A stretch of DNA of 58,049 bases, from assembly GCA_016191115.1 (NCBI GenBank), contig JACPPG010000061.1:1-58049 (forward strand), written 5' to 3'. Of the stretch, positions 24,578 through 33,228 are shown piece by piece; the first letter of the stretch is position 1, and every line of letters begins with the position of its first letter. Both the position numbers and the translations under genes were made by a program. A model generated the notes under the pieces. The model was not told where the DNA came from, ran no database searches, and worked only from the letters and a program-made list of their open reading frames with translations. This DNA comes from Planctomycetia bacterium. Its GTDB lineage: Bacteria > Planctomycetota > Planctomycetia > Pirellulales > JACPPG01.

Positions 24578-26769
24578 ACGACCTTGGTCACTGCGATTGG
24601 GAAATCGAACCAGAGCGCTACGAGTTGGCGGACGATCCGCTTTTCGCTTTCGGTCTCGATCGGCGCGACTTCTTCCGCATCGCCGGGGCGGGCATCGTCG
24701 TCGCGCTGGTGGCGCGCGACACGCTCGGCCAGCAGGACGAAGAGGAGCGGCCCCGCGGCGGACGCTTTGGTAGCGGCGGGCAGCAGCCGCAGGACGTCGC
24801 GGCGTGGCTGCACGTCGGCCGCTCGAGCGCCGTCACCGTCTACTGCGGCAAGGCCGAGGTGGGCCAGAACATCCGCACGTCGCTTACCCAGGCCGTGGCC
24901 GAGGAGTTGCGGATCGGACCCGACCGCATCCACATGGTGCTGGGCGACACGCAGCTTGTGCCCTTCGACGCCGGGACATTCGGCAGCCGGACCACGCCGG
25001 CCATGGCTGCGCAACTCCGCCGCGTCGCGGCCGCCGCGCGCCAGGCATTGTTCGATCTCGCGGCCCAGCGGCCGGGCGTTGATCGCCAGCGATTGGCGAT
25101 CGAGGACGGCCGCGTCGTCGACACGCAATCGAAAAAATCGTTCGAGTTCGGCGAATTGACCAATGGGCAAAAACTGGTGAAGGTTGTCGCTCGCGACCAG
25201 TCCACCGCGCCGGCCAAGGACTGGAAGATCGCCGGCACGTCGGTGCCCAAGGTGGATGGCCGCTCGTTCGTCACGGGGACGCATCGCTACGCGTCCGACG
25301 TGCGGTGCGAAGGCGTGCAGTTTGCCCGCGTGTTGCGGCCGCCGAGCTACGGGGCGGATCTCGCGTCGCTCGACACGGCCGCCGCGGCGGCTATCGACGG
25401 CGTGACGGTCGTTCGCGACGGGGATTTCGTCGGCGTGGTGGCCCCGACGCAGCAGACGGCCGATCGAGCGCTTTCCGCAATTCGCGCCGAGTGGAAGACG
25501 AAGCCGCAACCGTCATCGGTCGAATTGTACGAGTATCTGAAAGCGCATCCGGCGACCGGTCGAGGCGGCGGGGCGCGCGGCGGCGGGGGCCGGCAGGGCT
25601 CGGTCGAAGACGCGCTGGCCGCGGCAGCCCACAAGCTCGACGCCAGCTACACGATCGCCTACATCGCGCATGCGCCCTTGGAACCGCGGGCCGCGGTCGC
25701 CCAATCGTCCGACGACGGGACGCTCACCGTATGGACCGGCACGCAGCGCCCCTTCGGCGTCCGTGGCGAAGTGGCGCGGGCTGTCGGCGTCGCCGAGAAT
25801 CGTGTTCGCGTGATCGTGCCCGACACCGGGTCAGGCTACGGCGGCAAGCACACCGGCGAAGCGGCCGTTGAAGCGGCGCGACTCGCCAAGGCATCCGGCA
25901 AGGCTGTGAAGCTCGTGTGGACGCGCGAAGAGGAATTCACCTGGGCCTACTTCCGGCCGGCGGGCGTGATCGACATCAAGGCCGGCATAGCCAGCGACGG
26001 CACGCTCACCGCCTGGGAGTGCCACAACTACAACTCGGGCGGCTCAGGCCTGCGGACGCCGTACGCCGTCGCCAACCAGGTGAGCCAGTTCCATGCCACC
26101 GAGTCGCCGCTGCGGCAGGGCTCGTATCGGGCGCTGGCGGCGACGGCGAACCACTTTGCCCGCGAGTCGCACATGGACGATCTGGCTCGGGCGGCCGGCC
26201 TCGACCCGCTCGAATTCCGTTTGAAGAACCTGAAGGACGAGCGGCTGCGGGCCGTGCTCGTGGCCGCCGCCGAGCGGTTTGGCTGGGGCAAGGTGAAACC
26301 GGCCGCTGGCCAGGGCGTCGGCATCGCCGGCGGCACCGAGAAGGGGAGCTACGTCGCCACCTGCGCGCTGGTGTCAGCGGACCGCGAGAGCGACGAATTG
26401 GCGGTCGTGCGCCTCGTGAGCGCGTTCGAGTGTGGCGCGGTGGTCAACCCGGAGCACCTGAAGAACCAGATCGAAGGGGCGATGGTGATGGGCCTCGGCG
26501 GGGCACTCTTCGAGGCGATCGAGTTCGCCGACGGTCGTATCGCGAACCCGCGTTTTTCAAAATACCGTGTGCCGCGTTTCGGCGACGTGCCTGAATTGGA
26601 AGCGGTGTTGGTCGATCGCCGCGATCTACCCTCGACCGGCGCCGGCGAGACGCCGATCGTCACCACGGCGCCGGCGGTCGGCAACGCCATCTTCGCTGCC
26701 ACCGGCGCACGGATCCGCTCGCTACCGATGGTGCCGCGTGGGCTGAAAGAGATCGCGCGGCGGGGGTAG
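24574..26769 (+). CDS. Molybdopterin-binding subunit, xanthine-dehydrogenase family (IorB-like)
   Basis: A 731-residue catalytic subunit that would bind molybdopterin-cytosine-dinucleotide and hydroxylate or oxidise an aldehyde or N-heterocycle. A Tat-type signal (RRDFFRIAGAG, residues 30-40) suggests export as a folded complex with the small subunit. Cofactor-binding blocks are GTFGSRTTPAM, DTGSGYGGKHTGEAAVEAAR, LRQGSYRALAATANHFARES and, near the end, GAGETPIVTTAPAVGNAI, whose Glu is the catalytic base. There is a Gly/Arg-rich low-complexity stretch around residues 330-345. The substrate is unknown. Confidence 0.9.
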   Translation: MNDLGHCDWEIEPERYELADDPLFAFGLDRRDFFRIAGAGIVVALVARDTLGQQDEEERPRGGRFGSGGQQPQDVAAWLHVGRSSAVTVYCGKAEVGQNIRTSLTQAVAEELRIGPDRIHMVLGDTQLVPFDAGTFGSRTTPAMAAQLRRVAAAARQALFDLAAQRPGVDRQRLAIEDGRVVDTQSKKSFEFGELTNGQKLVKVVARDQSTAPAKDWKIAGTSVPKVDGRSFVTGTHRYASDVRCEGVQFARVLRPPSYGADLASLDTAAAAAIDGVTVVRDGDFVGVVAPTQQTADRALSAIRAEWKTKPQPSSVELYEYLKAHPATGRGGGARGGGGRQGSVEDALAAAAHKLDASYTIAYIAHAPLEPRAAVAQSSDDGTLTVWTGTQRPFGVRGEVARAVGVAENRVRVIVPDTGSGYGGKHTGEAAVEAARLAKASGKAVKLVWTREEEFTWAYFRPAGVIDIKAGIASDGTLTAWECHNYNSGGSGLRTPYAVANQVSQFHATESPLRQGSYRALAATANHFARESHMDDLARAAGLDPLEFRLKNLKDERLRAVLVAAAERFGWGKVKPAAGQGVGIAGGTEKGSYVATCALVSADRESDELAVVRLVSAFECGAVVNPEHLKNQIEGAMVMGLGGALFEAIEFADGRIANPRFSKYRVPRFGDVPELEAVLVDRRDLPSTGAGETPIVTTAPAVGNAIFAATGARIRSLPMVPRGLKEIARRG

Positions 26770-26791
26770 GGCCATCGACTGCCACGCAAGC

Positions 26792-27253
26792 TCACTTGGC
26801 CAGCGGAGGATGGTCCGCCGCTATCCAGTTTTCAACCTCGGCCTGCAGTGCGCGCGTTCGCAGTACGATCTCGTTGGCATCGGCCTCGGAGGCCACGTGC
26901 GCCCGATCGTAGTCGATTTCGTTGCGCTTGCGTCGGGCGATCTCAAAATACTGCGCGAGCGGTTTGATGCCCGGTCCAAGCGCAAGCGGTAGCGCATCGA
27001 ACGCGGTCTTGCGATGGCCGCCCGATTTCGGATCGAGACGGTAGCCGGCACAAGCAATCGACATCTTGGCAAGCAATAGCGCGACGCCGTAAGCCGTTGC
27101 AAAGCGCGTGTCGGGCGAGACGGCCGAAAGCGATGCGTCTCGCAATTTAACGTCGACGGCCGCGCGCAGGTCGTTTAGCTCGGCCTTGCTGGTCCTGTGC
27201 CGTCTGACGCGTTTTTCCGTTTGCAGCCGCTTCCAGGTCACTGGGCGACCCAA
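26792..27253 (-). CDS. HEPN-domain protein, putative toxin of HEPN/MNT pair
   Basis: An all-helical protein of about 150 residues with the HEPN pattern. It opens with KRLQTEKRVRRHRTSKAEL and DVKLRDASLSAVSPDTRFATAY, and has a late helix with RRKRNEIDYDRAH. Many HEPN proteins are RNA-cutting or substrate-binding toxins controlled by a partner nucleotidyltransferase. The usual Rx4-6H motif is not exact here, so catalysis is uncertain. The gene overlaps the upstream nucleotidyltransferase gene by about 100 bases (27147-27253). The start is a TTG at 27253 or a GTG at 27241. Overlap and order fit a cotranslated toxin-antitoxin pair. Confidence 0.75.
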   Translation of the reverse strand: MGRPVTWKRLQTEKRVRRHRTSKAELNDLRAAVDVKLRDASLSAVSPDTRFATAYGVALLLAKMSIACAGYRLDPKSGGHRKTAFDALPLALGPGIKPLAQYFEIARRKRNEIDYDRAHVASEADANEIVLRTRALQAEVENWIAADHPPLAK

Positions 27254-27811
27254 TCACAAAAACCTTCGTCGGGTCCGCAAGCACGCCGCGGATGAAATGA
27301 TGCCCTGCCTTGAACTTGTGGGCAAGCTCGCTCGCCGGGTAGACGGTCGGATTAACGGGCCGGCCGAGCGCGCGCTCGGCCTTTCGCAGGCCAGGCACCA
27401 GGTCGGCGATGGTGACGTCGCCGACCACCATCAAGTCGACGTCGCTACCCGCTTCCTCGGTGCCGCGCGCGACGGAGCCATAGATGAAGGCACAGCGGAT
27501 CTTCGATCGAACAGACCTCAGGGTCGTCGCCAAAACCGCGGGCGCTCCTATCAATTTGCGCAACAGGCCCGTAAGTTCCGGGAGGAAGGGGCAGTCGGCG
27601 TTGGCCTCGTAGTAGGTTTGCCGCCCCTCGACGCGGCGGGTAAGAATGCCCGCTTCAACGAGCGAAGCCAACTCCCGATGCAGGTGGGAAGGGGCCGCGC
27701 CAAGGTGACGGGCAAGCTGGCTTAAGTACCCCGCCGGGGAACGAGCAACATCGTCCCCAGCACTTCCCGGCGGACGGACGAGAACAGCACATCGGGCGCT
27801 TTCTTTCCCAT
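27147..27811 (-). pseudogene. HTH plus minimal nucleotidyltransferase (antitoxin), frameshifted
   Basis: Two frames join to give one protein of about 221 residues. From ATG 27811 the first frame reads MGKKAPDVLFSSVRREVLGT, then stops. The other frame continues YLSQLARHLGAAPSHLHREL to complete a winged helix, followed by a nucleotidyltransferase domain with the GSxARG...D-x-D motif (FIYGSVARGTEEAGSDVDLM). One base is missing in the C/G runs between 27726 and 27739; adding one C or G there restores the frame. The second part alone is open from 27671. The family normally has the HTH in one piece, so this is a mutation, a sequencing error or a recoding site. It probably acts as antitoxin to the HEPN gene. 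Confidence 0.75.
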
Positions 27812-27846
27812 ATAAGGAAAATACTTTTTCTATATGGGAATGTCAA
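27805..27846 (-). promoter_or_regulatory. Promoter and inverted repeat overlapping the HTH-nucleotidyltransferase start codon
   Basis: On the minus strand TTGACA (27841-27846), a 17-base spacer and TATTTT (27818-27823) form a good promoter, and the ATG follows only six bases later (27809-27811). A perfect 10-base inverted repeat, TTCCCATATA (27805-27814) and TATATGGGAA (27831-27840), covers the spacer and the start codon. The arrangement suits autorepression by the encoded HTH and a leaderless mRNA. Confidence 0.7.
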
Positions 27847-27866
27847 AACTTGGCAGCCAAGCCCTA

Positions 27867-28946
27867 TCACTGACCTGCCAGTTGCCGCACCGCTTCAAGC
27901 GCCGTCGGTACGTCAGGAGCGCGGAGCTCGTTTTCCGCGGCAAACGCCGGCTCGGCCGGCTCGGCCGCCTCGCGCTTCGCGGGATTCATGTGGCTGCAGG
28001 GCTTGAAGAGCGGCGGCATGGCGAACCAGTCGCTCTTGGCTACGCGCTCGGTTGCCTGCGGCGGCGCCTTGTACGCCACGCGACGCGAGCCGGCCGGTTC
28101 GCGGAGGCTGTTCGCGCTCGAGGAAGCCGGCATTTGGGCATCCGCCAGCTCGCGGGCCGCCTGCTGGGCGTCGGCGTCCCCGGCCAGGTGTAGCGCGACG
28201 TACAGGCGCGCCTGCCCGCACGGCTCGATCTTCTCGCCCAGGTAATTGCGGTGGCGGCCCGTGACGTCGCAACTCACCAGCACCCAATCGCCGCGCCAGG
28301 TCTTCGGCACGCGGAAGCGGCAGGTCACCTCGCGCGAGCCCTCGACGGCCGCTTGCGTGGTGCGGCGCCACTTGAAGAGCACGCCGTGCTCGCCGCCGGT
28401 GGTGCCGGCCGCCACCACAAGCTGCTTGGGCGAGAGTCGGTGAAAGGTTTCCTTGGAGCCGCGGTTCTGCGTGACGCCCACCCCCGCGGCCGGCGCCGCC
28501 TGGGCGCGCACCGGCCCCTGCCCACCCGACACCACGCCCCCCAGCGAGGCATTGAGCGATTGCGTCTTCTCGTCGGTCGCGGACACCTCGACGTCGCCGG
28601 CCAGCTCGCTGGCCAGCTCGCTGCGGGGCTGGAAGTCGACGACGCGCAGGCGGCGCTCGGGACTGTCGATCGCCAGCCGCAGCTCGTCGAGCTGCTCCTC
28701 GCGGCCCGACAGCAAGAGCACCGACAGGCGGAACGTGGCCTCGACGATTTTTTCGTCCGCGTGCGCGGCAGTGAAATCGGCCGGCGTCACGTCGCGGCAT
28801 TCGACCGCCGGGCCGATGTCGATCGCCACCCGCGGCGGCGGCGCGGCGGCGCGGACCGGCTTCGCGGCAGCACCCCCCAAAGACCCCAGCACCAGAATGC
28901 CACCCGCCACCAAGACACTTATGCGCCTAAGCGGTGTCACAGTCAT
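27867..28946 (-). CDS. Secreted hypothetical protein
   Basis: A 359-residue protein with a signal peptide (residues 1-28, hydrophobic ISVLVAGGILVLGSLGGAAA). The mature part has two strand-rich regions separated by a Gly/Ala/Gln-rich linker (about 135-155), with no membrane segment afterwards. Recognisable stretches include PADFTAAHADEKIVEATFRLSV and WRGDWVLVSCDVTGRHRNYLG. The latter looks like a beta-sandwich edge, but I do not recognise the family. The C-terminus is Ala/Glu-rich. The gene is divergent from ruvA across a 330-base gap and convergent with nothing obvious. The start is ATG 28946 with AGGAGGAT upstream. Confidence 0.65.
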   Translation of the reverse strand: MTVTPLRRISVLVAGGILVLGSLGGAAAKPVRAAAPPPRVAIDIGPAVECRDVTPADFTAAHADEKIVEATFRLSVLLLSGREEQLDELRLAIDSPERRLRVVDFQPRSELASELAGDVEVSATDEKTQSLNASLGGVVSGGQGPVRAQAAPAAGVGVTQNRGSKETFHRLSPKQLVVAAGTTGGEHGVLFKWRRTTQAAVEGSREVTCRFRVPKTWRGDWVLVSCDVTGRHRNYLGEKIEPCGQARLYVALHLAGDADAQQAARELADAQMPASSSANSLREPAGSRRVAYKAPPQATERVAKSDWFAMPPLFKPCSHMNPAKREAAEPAEPAFAAENELRAPDVPTALEAVRQLAGQ

Positions 28947-29276
28947 CCTGATCCTCCTCTCTTTCCAACACGGGTTCTGACAGCGATGTCAGCGGGCGTG
29001 CCGTGCGGCTTCGCCCACCGATCGCGGAATCGTAGGGGCCGGAGCGCGGCGGCCAAGTGCCGCCTGCTCAAGAATGAGCACGGCGAAGAGGTTGCGCGGC
29101 TGCGCGCAGTGGACATGCCAGCGCGGCGCCGCGCGACGAAACACCAACGCCGTGACAAATCCGCTTGGCGCGCGGCCGGATCGACCTTGCTAGCAATGTT
29201 TGGTAGATTCGCGGCGGGGCAGAGACCCTCGCGCCGTACACGGGCGGCACTTTGTCCGTAAGCGGACCCCACGAAC
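28947..29276. other. Divergent promoter region, no gene supported
   Basis: 330 bases between the start of the secreted-protein gene and ruvA. It should hold promoters for both directions, but no consensus pair stands out. Open frames here have no family features. Confidence 0.4.
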
Positions 29277-29918
29277 TTGATCACCAAAATCACGGGCAAG
29301 CTATTGAGCGTGGCCGACGACGTGGCTTTATTGCGCTTTGGCGCCTTCGAGTTCGAGGTCTTCATCCCCGAATTCGCGCGGCGGCAGCTTCAGCATCGCC
29401 TCGGCGACGAGATCAGCCTGCACACGATCGACTACCTGGAAGGCAATCCGATGCAGGGCCGAATGACGCCCCGGCTGATCGGATTTTTGAGCGAGGTCGA
29501 GCGGGAGTTCTTCGAGCTGTTCTGCTCCGTCGACGGCGTGGGCGTGAAGAAAGCGCTGCGGGCGATGGTACGCCCGGTGCGCGACGTGGCCACGGCCATC
29601 GAGGAGCAAGACGCCAAGACGCTGGCCAGCCTGCCGGGCGTGGGGCCGGCCACGGCCGAGCGGGTGATCGCCAAGCTGCGCCGCAAGGTGCCGAAGTTCG
29701 CGCTTTTGGTCGCCCGCGACGAGCCGTTCGAAACGCCCGAGGAGCACGACCTGGTCAAGGAGACGTTCCAGGTGCTACGGCAACTAGGGCACTCCGAGGC
29801 GGAATCCCGCCGCCTGCTCGACGCGGCGCTAGCGGCAAAGAAAAAGTACGCCGACGTGCAATCGCTGTTGCAGGCGATCTACCAGGCAGCGGCGGGGAAA
29901 AAGAGCGGGCCAGCGTGA
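29277..29918 (+). CDS. ruvA: Holliday junction branch migration protein RuvA
   Basis: A 213-residue protein. The N-terminal OB-fold (MITKITGKLLSVADDVALLRF) is followed by the helix-hairpin-helix region with FCSVDGVGVKKALRAM and LASLPGVGPATAERVIAKL, which grips the junction. The C-terminal domain (about residues 150-205, FQVLRQLGHSEAESRRLLDAAL) contacts RuvB. The central linker is short. The start is a TTG at 29277, chosen because family similarity begins exactly there. ruvB and ruvC are not in the window, so the usual ruvAB pairing is broken here. Confidence 0.9.
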   Translation: MITKITGKLLSVADDVALLRFGAFEFEVFIPEFARRQLQHRLGDEISLHTIDYLEGNPMQGRMTPRLIGFLSEVEREFFELFCSVDGVGVKKALRAMVRPVRDVATAIEEQDAKTLASLPGVGPATAERVIAKLRRKVPKFALLVARDEPFETPEEHDLVKETFQVLRQLGHSEAESRRLLDAALAAKKKYADVQSLLQAIYQAAAGKKSGPA

Positions 29919-29919
29919 G

Positions 29920-30053
29920 AATGTCGAATGTCTAAGCTCGAATGTCAAACGAAGCTCGAATGACGAAATCCGAAACCGATTCGCGACCGCGCGGCCGTTC
30001 GTGCCTTGTCATTCGGATTTCTTTTGACATTCGGGCTTCGTCATTCGACATTT
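29920..30053. repeat. Palindromic intergenic repeat, family C, copy 2
   Basis: The left side (AATGTCGAATGTCTAAGCTC and following, from 29920) is mirrored imperfectly by CATTCGGATTTC and GACATTCGGGCTTCGTCATT up to 30053. It fills the whole gap between the convergent ruvA and DUF6666-like genes and could serve as a two-way terminator. It is related to the palindrome at 754-923. Confidence 0.8.
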
Positions 30054-30056
30054 CCG

Positions 30057-31571
30057 CTACTGCACCTTGTTGATCATGAAGACGTTGTTGTCGGCCACGG
30101 GCAACAGCGACCGGAACGGTCCGTTGTGGACGCCGGAGTGCGGGCGGGTTGGGTACCAGACGAGGTTGATCGCGATACCCCACGACTCCTGCGAGAAGCC
30201 GCCGCTGCCCTGTCCTTGCCGGGGGACCAGGTAGTTGAACCCGCCGATCATGTCCCAACGATTCGACAAGGGAACGCGGAAGTCGGCGCCGACCAGCCCG
30301 TCGCGATTGCCGGTGAATCCGGCCCACAGCCGACCTTGCCCGCCGGTGGCCGTGGTCTTGCGATAGAAGAAGGCGAACAAGTCGGTCGGCGCGAACGTTT
30401 GCAAAGAGCCGTCGACGGTGCGCGACTGGTTGCGACCGGTGCCAAAGGCGCCCCAGAAGCCCCCCTCATTCCCGTCCCAGACGATATAGCTGACCTCGGT
30501 CCGAATCTGCGAAAAGCGGGTGTGGGTGTAGAACTGGTCGTCGAGCCAGTCCCAGACGATGCCGCCTTGCAGCCCGTTGCCGTAAAACGGGCGGTGAAAC
30601 ATGCCCGCCGTCAAGAACACCTGATCGCGGCCGGCATCGGTGAGGCCCAACACCTGGCTGCCGGACAGATTGCTTTGCACGAAATTCCCGCCGACCTGGT
30701 AACCGATGGCCGCGGAGTGCCACAGCGAGCCGGCGAAGTTCACGCCTTCCTGGAATCCGAAGTTTCCGTTTTGTCCCTGATCCAAGCCGCCCTTGAACGC
30801 GTGCGTGCCCACGAACACCGACGACTCGTTCAGGAAGAAATACGGGAAGTAGGGCCCGATGCACCCATCCGTGACCGGTCCGAACGGCGCGTCGCCGCAT
30901 TCATCGCCGAAGCCGCCGTAGCCGTCGCCGTCTCCCTCATACGCCATGCCGCTGCCGTCGTCGTAGGGGACGCCGCTGTTGACTATGCCGTCGACGGATT
31001 CGGGCTCGGGTTGCACAAGCTGCCCGCCGGGAGGCAACTCGTTCTCCACCACGGCTGACGCGCTGCGGTAGCGCGGACGACCACCCGCGCGAACGGCAGT
31101 GCCATCCCCTTCGACGATCACCTCGCGCTCGGGCAGCAAGGCGAGTGTGGGCTGGCGCGCCGTGCCGGCTCGTGTTGCCGTCCGCCGGTTCGGGTGCCAC
31201 TCGTATCCGGTTGACTGGACCTCGGCGGCCGGTTCTTGTCGGCGGCGCTCCTCGCTCGCGATGGGCTGAGCCGCGCGGCGCGTGCGGACTTCGGCGGAGT
31301 CGTTGTTGGCTGCCGCCGCACGGGCGCCGGGCATGGACGGAGCAGCGGTCGCCCGAGGCGATGTCAGCGGCCGGCTGCCCGGTGGGCTGAGCTTGCGTGG
31401 CTCGGGCGGGCGACGGTTGGGCTGGCGTGCGTCGGCCGCGTACCAATCCGAACGGCGAACGTAGTCGCCCGGGTATTGTGCGTGCGCGGCGGAGCCGGCG
31501 CAAAAGACCAGCGCCACCCACAAGGGGACAAGCGCGGTCGAGGCCGTCGGTGCCGCCTGGCAGCGGTTCAT
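30057..31571 (-). CDS. DUF6666-like secreted/outer-surface protein
   Basis: A 504-residue exported protein. It has a signal peptide (residues 1-32), then a long Pro/Arg/Ala-rich low-complexity region (about 40-190). The C-terminal region of about 300 residues has alternating aromatic and glycine strands, such as YGGFGDECGDAPFGPVTDGC, FFLNESSVFVGTHAFKGGLD and GIVWDWLDDQFYTHTRFSQ, ending in hydrophobic strands. This resembles planctomycete DUF6666 proteins with a predicted outer-membrane beta-barrel. Function is unknown. It converges on ruvA with a palindrome between. The start is ATG 31571. Confidence 0.75.
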   Translation of the reverse strand: MNRCQAAPTASTALVPLWVALVFCAGSAAHAQYPGDYVRRSDWYAADARQPNRRPPEPRKLSPPGSRPLTSPRATAAPSMPGARAAAANNDSAEVRTRRAAQPIASEERRRQEPAAEVQSTGYEWHPNRRTATRAGTARQPTLALLPEREVIVEGDGTAVRAGGRPRYRSASAVVENELPPGGQLVQPEPESVDGIVNSGVPYDDGSGMAYEGDGDGYGGFGDECGDAPFGPVTDGCIGPYFPYFFLNESSVFVGTHAFKGGLDQGQNGNFGFQEGVNFAGSLWHSAAIGYQVGGNFVQSNLSGSQVLGLTDAGRDQVFLTAGMFHRPFYGNGLQGGIVWDWLDDQFYTHTRFSQIRTEVSYIVWDGNEGGFWGAFGTGRNQSRTVDGSLQTFAPTDLFAFFYRKTTATGGQGRLWAGFTGNRDGLVGADFRVPLSNRWDMIGGFNYLVPRQGQGSGGFSQESWGIAINLVWYPTRPHSGVHNGPFRSLLPVADNNVFMINKVQ

Positions 31572-31945
31572 CGTGTGCGTTACCTGGAAGCCCCCGGCGC
31601 AAAGCCGACCCCTGTCGTGCTAGCTAGGGAGCATCGTTGCAGCGTCACTATCGGAAATGTTGCGATCGGAACTTCCGTTAAAATCTTCGTGATCGGAAAG
31701 ATTTTCCCAGACCACTCAATTTATGGGCATGGGACGGGCATCAGCACGAGCCGCCGAGGAGACTTCCTAACTAAAGCGAGCCACCGGGTTCATCCCGGCG
31801 GTCCGTCGAGCGGGTCGAGGCGCACAAGCCCATGGCTCTCCCAGCGTCGCGGCCAAGCATTCGCGATCAGGCGAGTTGGGAAGTTTAGAAAGAGAGGACC
31901 GAGGGGATAAACCGCTTGGGGGCTCGCAAGGGGGCCGTTGCTAGC
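31572..31945. promoter_or_regulatory. Intergenic region with repeated ATCGGAA motif
   Basis: 374 bases upstream of the DUF6666-like gene, with no gene supported. It contains three direct copies of (T/G)ATCGGAA within about 50 bases (31650, 31664, 31691), mixed with AT-rich sequence (TTAAAATCTTC, AAAGATTTTCCC) that is unusual for this genome. These could be regulator sites for the divergent or downstream promoter. No known binding motif is recognised. Confidence 0.35.
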
Positions 31946-33097
31946 TTACGAGAATGCGGCGGCAAGCGCCGCGTCAAGATCATCGCGCAGGTCCTCGAAG
32001 GCCTCGAGGCCGACGCTTACGCGGATCAACTCGTCGCTGATTCCGCCTGACCGGCGTGCCTCAGCGTCGTAGCTTGAGTGCGACATGGTGGCTGGCTGCT
32101 CGACGAGCGATTCCACCGCCCCCAGGCTGACGGCCAGACGGAAGAGCCTGGTGGATTCGACGAGGCGTTTGGCCTGTTCGAGACTGCCATCGATCTCGAA
32201 GCTCAACATCGCGCCGAAGGCGCCGTCCATCTGCCGGGCTGCCACGGCGTGGCCGGGGTGAGCGGCCAGGCCGGGGTATCGCACGCGCCGCACGCGCGGG
32301 TGCGCGGCCAAATGCTCGGCAATCCGCTGGGCCGTGCGAGACTGCTCGCGGACGCGCAATTCCAGAGTTTTTAGCCCCCGAGAACACAGGAATGCTTCCA
32401 GGGGCGCCATCACGGCGCCCGTGGCATTCTGAAGGAAATAGAGCCGCTCGAACAATGGCCGATCCTTCACCACCAGCGCGCCCCCTAACGCGTCGCTGTG
32501 GCCGCCCAGGTACTTCGTGGCCGAGTGCATCACGATGTCGGCGCCCAGCGAGAGTGGCCTGGTCAGCACCGGTGTGGCGAACGTGTTATCCACGCCGACC
32601 AATGCGCTGTGCCGATGCGCGAGCCCGGCGCAGGCTTCGATATCGGTGATCGACATCAAAGGATTGCCGGGGCTCTCCAGCCACAAGAGTTTCGTTTGGG
32701 GCGTGAACGCGCGCTCGAGCGCGCCCAGGTCGTCGGTGCGCACCGGCGACACGCGGATGCCCGCGCGATCGATCACTTTGTGCAACAGCCGGTACGTGCC
32801 GCCGTAGAGGTCGGTGCCGGCGACCACGTGATCGCCCGCGGACAAGAGCATCGTGACGCAATGCGTGGCGGCCATGCCCGTGGCGAACGCCAAGGCGCCG
32901 ATTCCGCCCTCCAGATCCGCCAGCGTCGTCTCGAAGGCCTTGCGCGTAGGGTTGCCACTGCGCGAGTAGTCGAACTCGGCGTAGATGCCGGCGGCCGATT
33001 GCACGAACGTGGTCGCCAGGTGAATCGGCGGCACGACGGCGCCCGTCTCGCGGTCGGTCTGTTGCCCGACGTGAATGGCCCGGGTGCGAAATTGCAT
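31946..33097 (-). CDS. Cystathionine gamma-synthase/lyase-family PLP enzyme
   Basis: A 383-residue fold-type I PLP enzyme of the trans-sulfuration family (MetB/MetC/CGL). PLP-site features include DYSRSGNPTRKAFE, FATGMAATHCVTMLL and VGVDNTFATPVLTRPL. The Schiff-base lysine is in MHSATKYLGGHSDALGG, and the C-terminal signature is FRLAVSLGAVESLVEQPATMSHSS. Sequence alone does not separate gamma-synthase, beta-lyase and gamma-lyase activities. I chose ATG 33097, where family similarity begins; an ATG four codons earlier is possible. No other methionine gene is beside it. Confidence 0.88.
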   Translation of the reverse strand: MQFRTRAIHVGQQTDRETGAVVPPIHLATTFVQSAAGIYAEFDYSRSGNPTRKAFETTLADLEGGIGALAFATGMAATHCVTMLLSAGDHVVAGTDLYGGTYRLLHKVIDRAGIRVSPVRTDDLGALERAFTPQTKLLWLESPGNPLMSITDIEACAGLAHRHSALVGVDNTFATPVLTRPLSLGADIVMHSATKYLGGHSDALGGALVVKDRPLFERLYFLQNATGAVMAPLEAFLCSRGLKTLELRVREQSRTAQRIAEHLAAHPRVRRVRYPGLAAHPGHAVAARQMDGAFGAMLSFEIDGSLEQAKRLVESTRLFRLAVSLGAVESLVEQPATMSHSSYDAEARRSGGISDELIRVSVGLEAFEDLRDDLDAALAAAFS

Positions 33098-33228
33098 GGA
33101 CTGTCTCATCTGATCTCAGGGACGGTGCGCGGGCGCCAACGCACGAGCGTCACCGGGGCGGAACCGCACCTGGAAAGTCTATCACGAAGAATGCGCACCG
33201 ACTTGCGCAGCGGGCTCCTAAACGCGCC

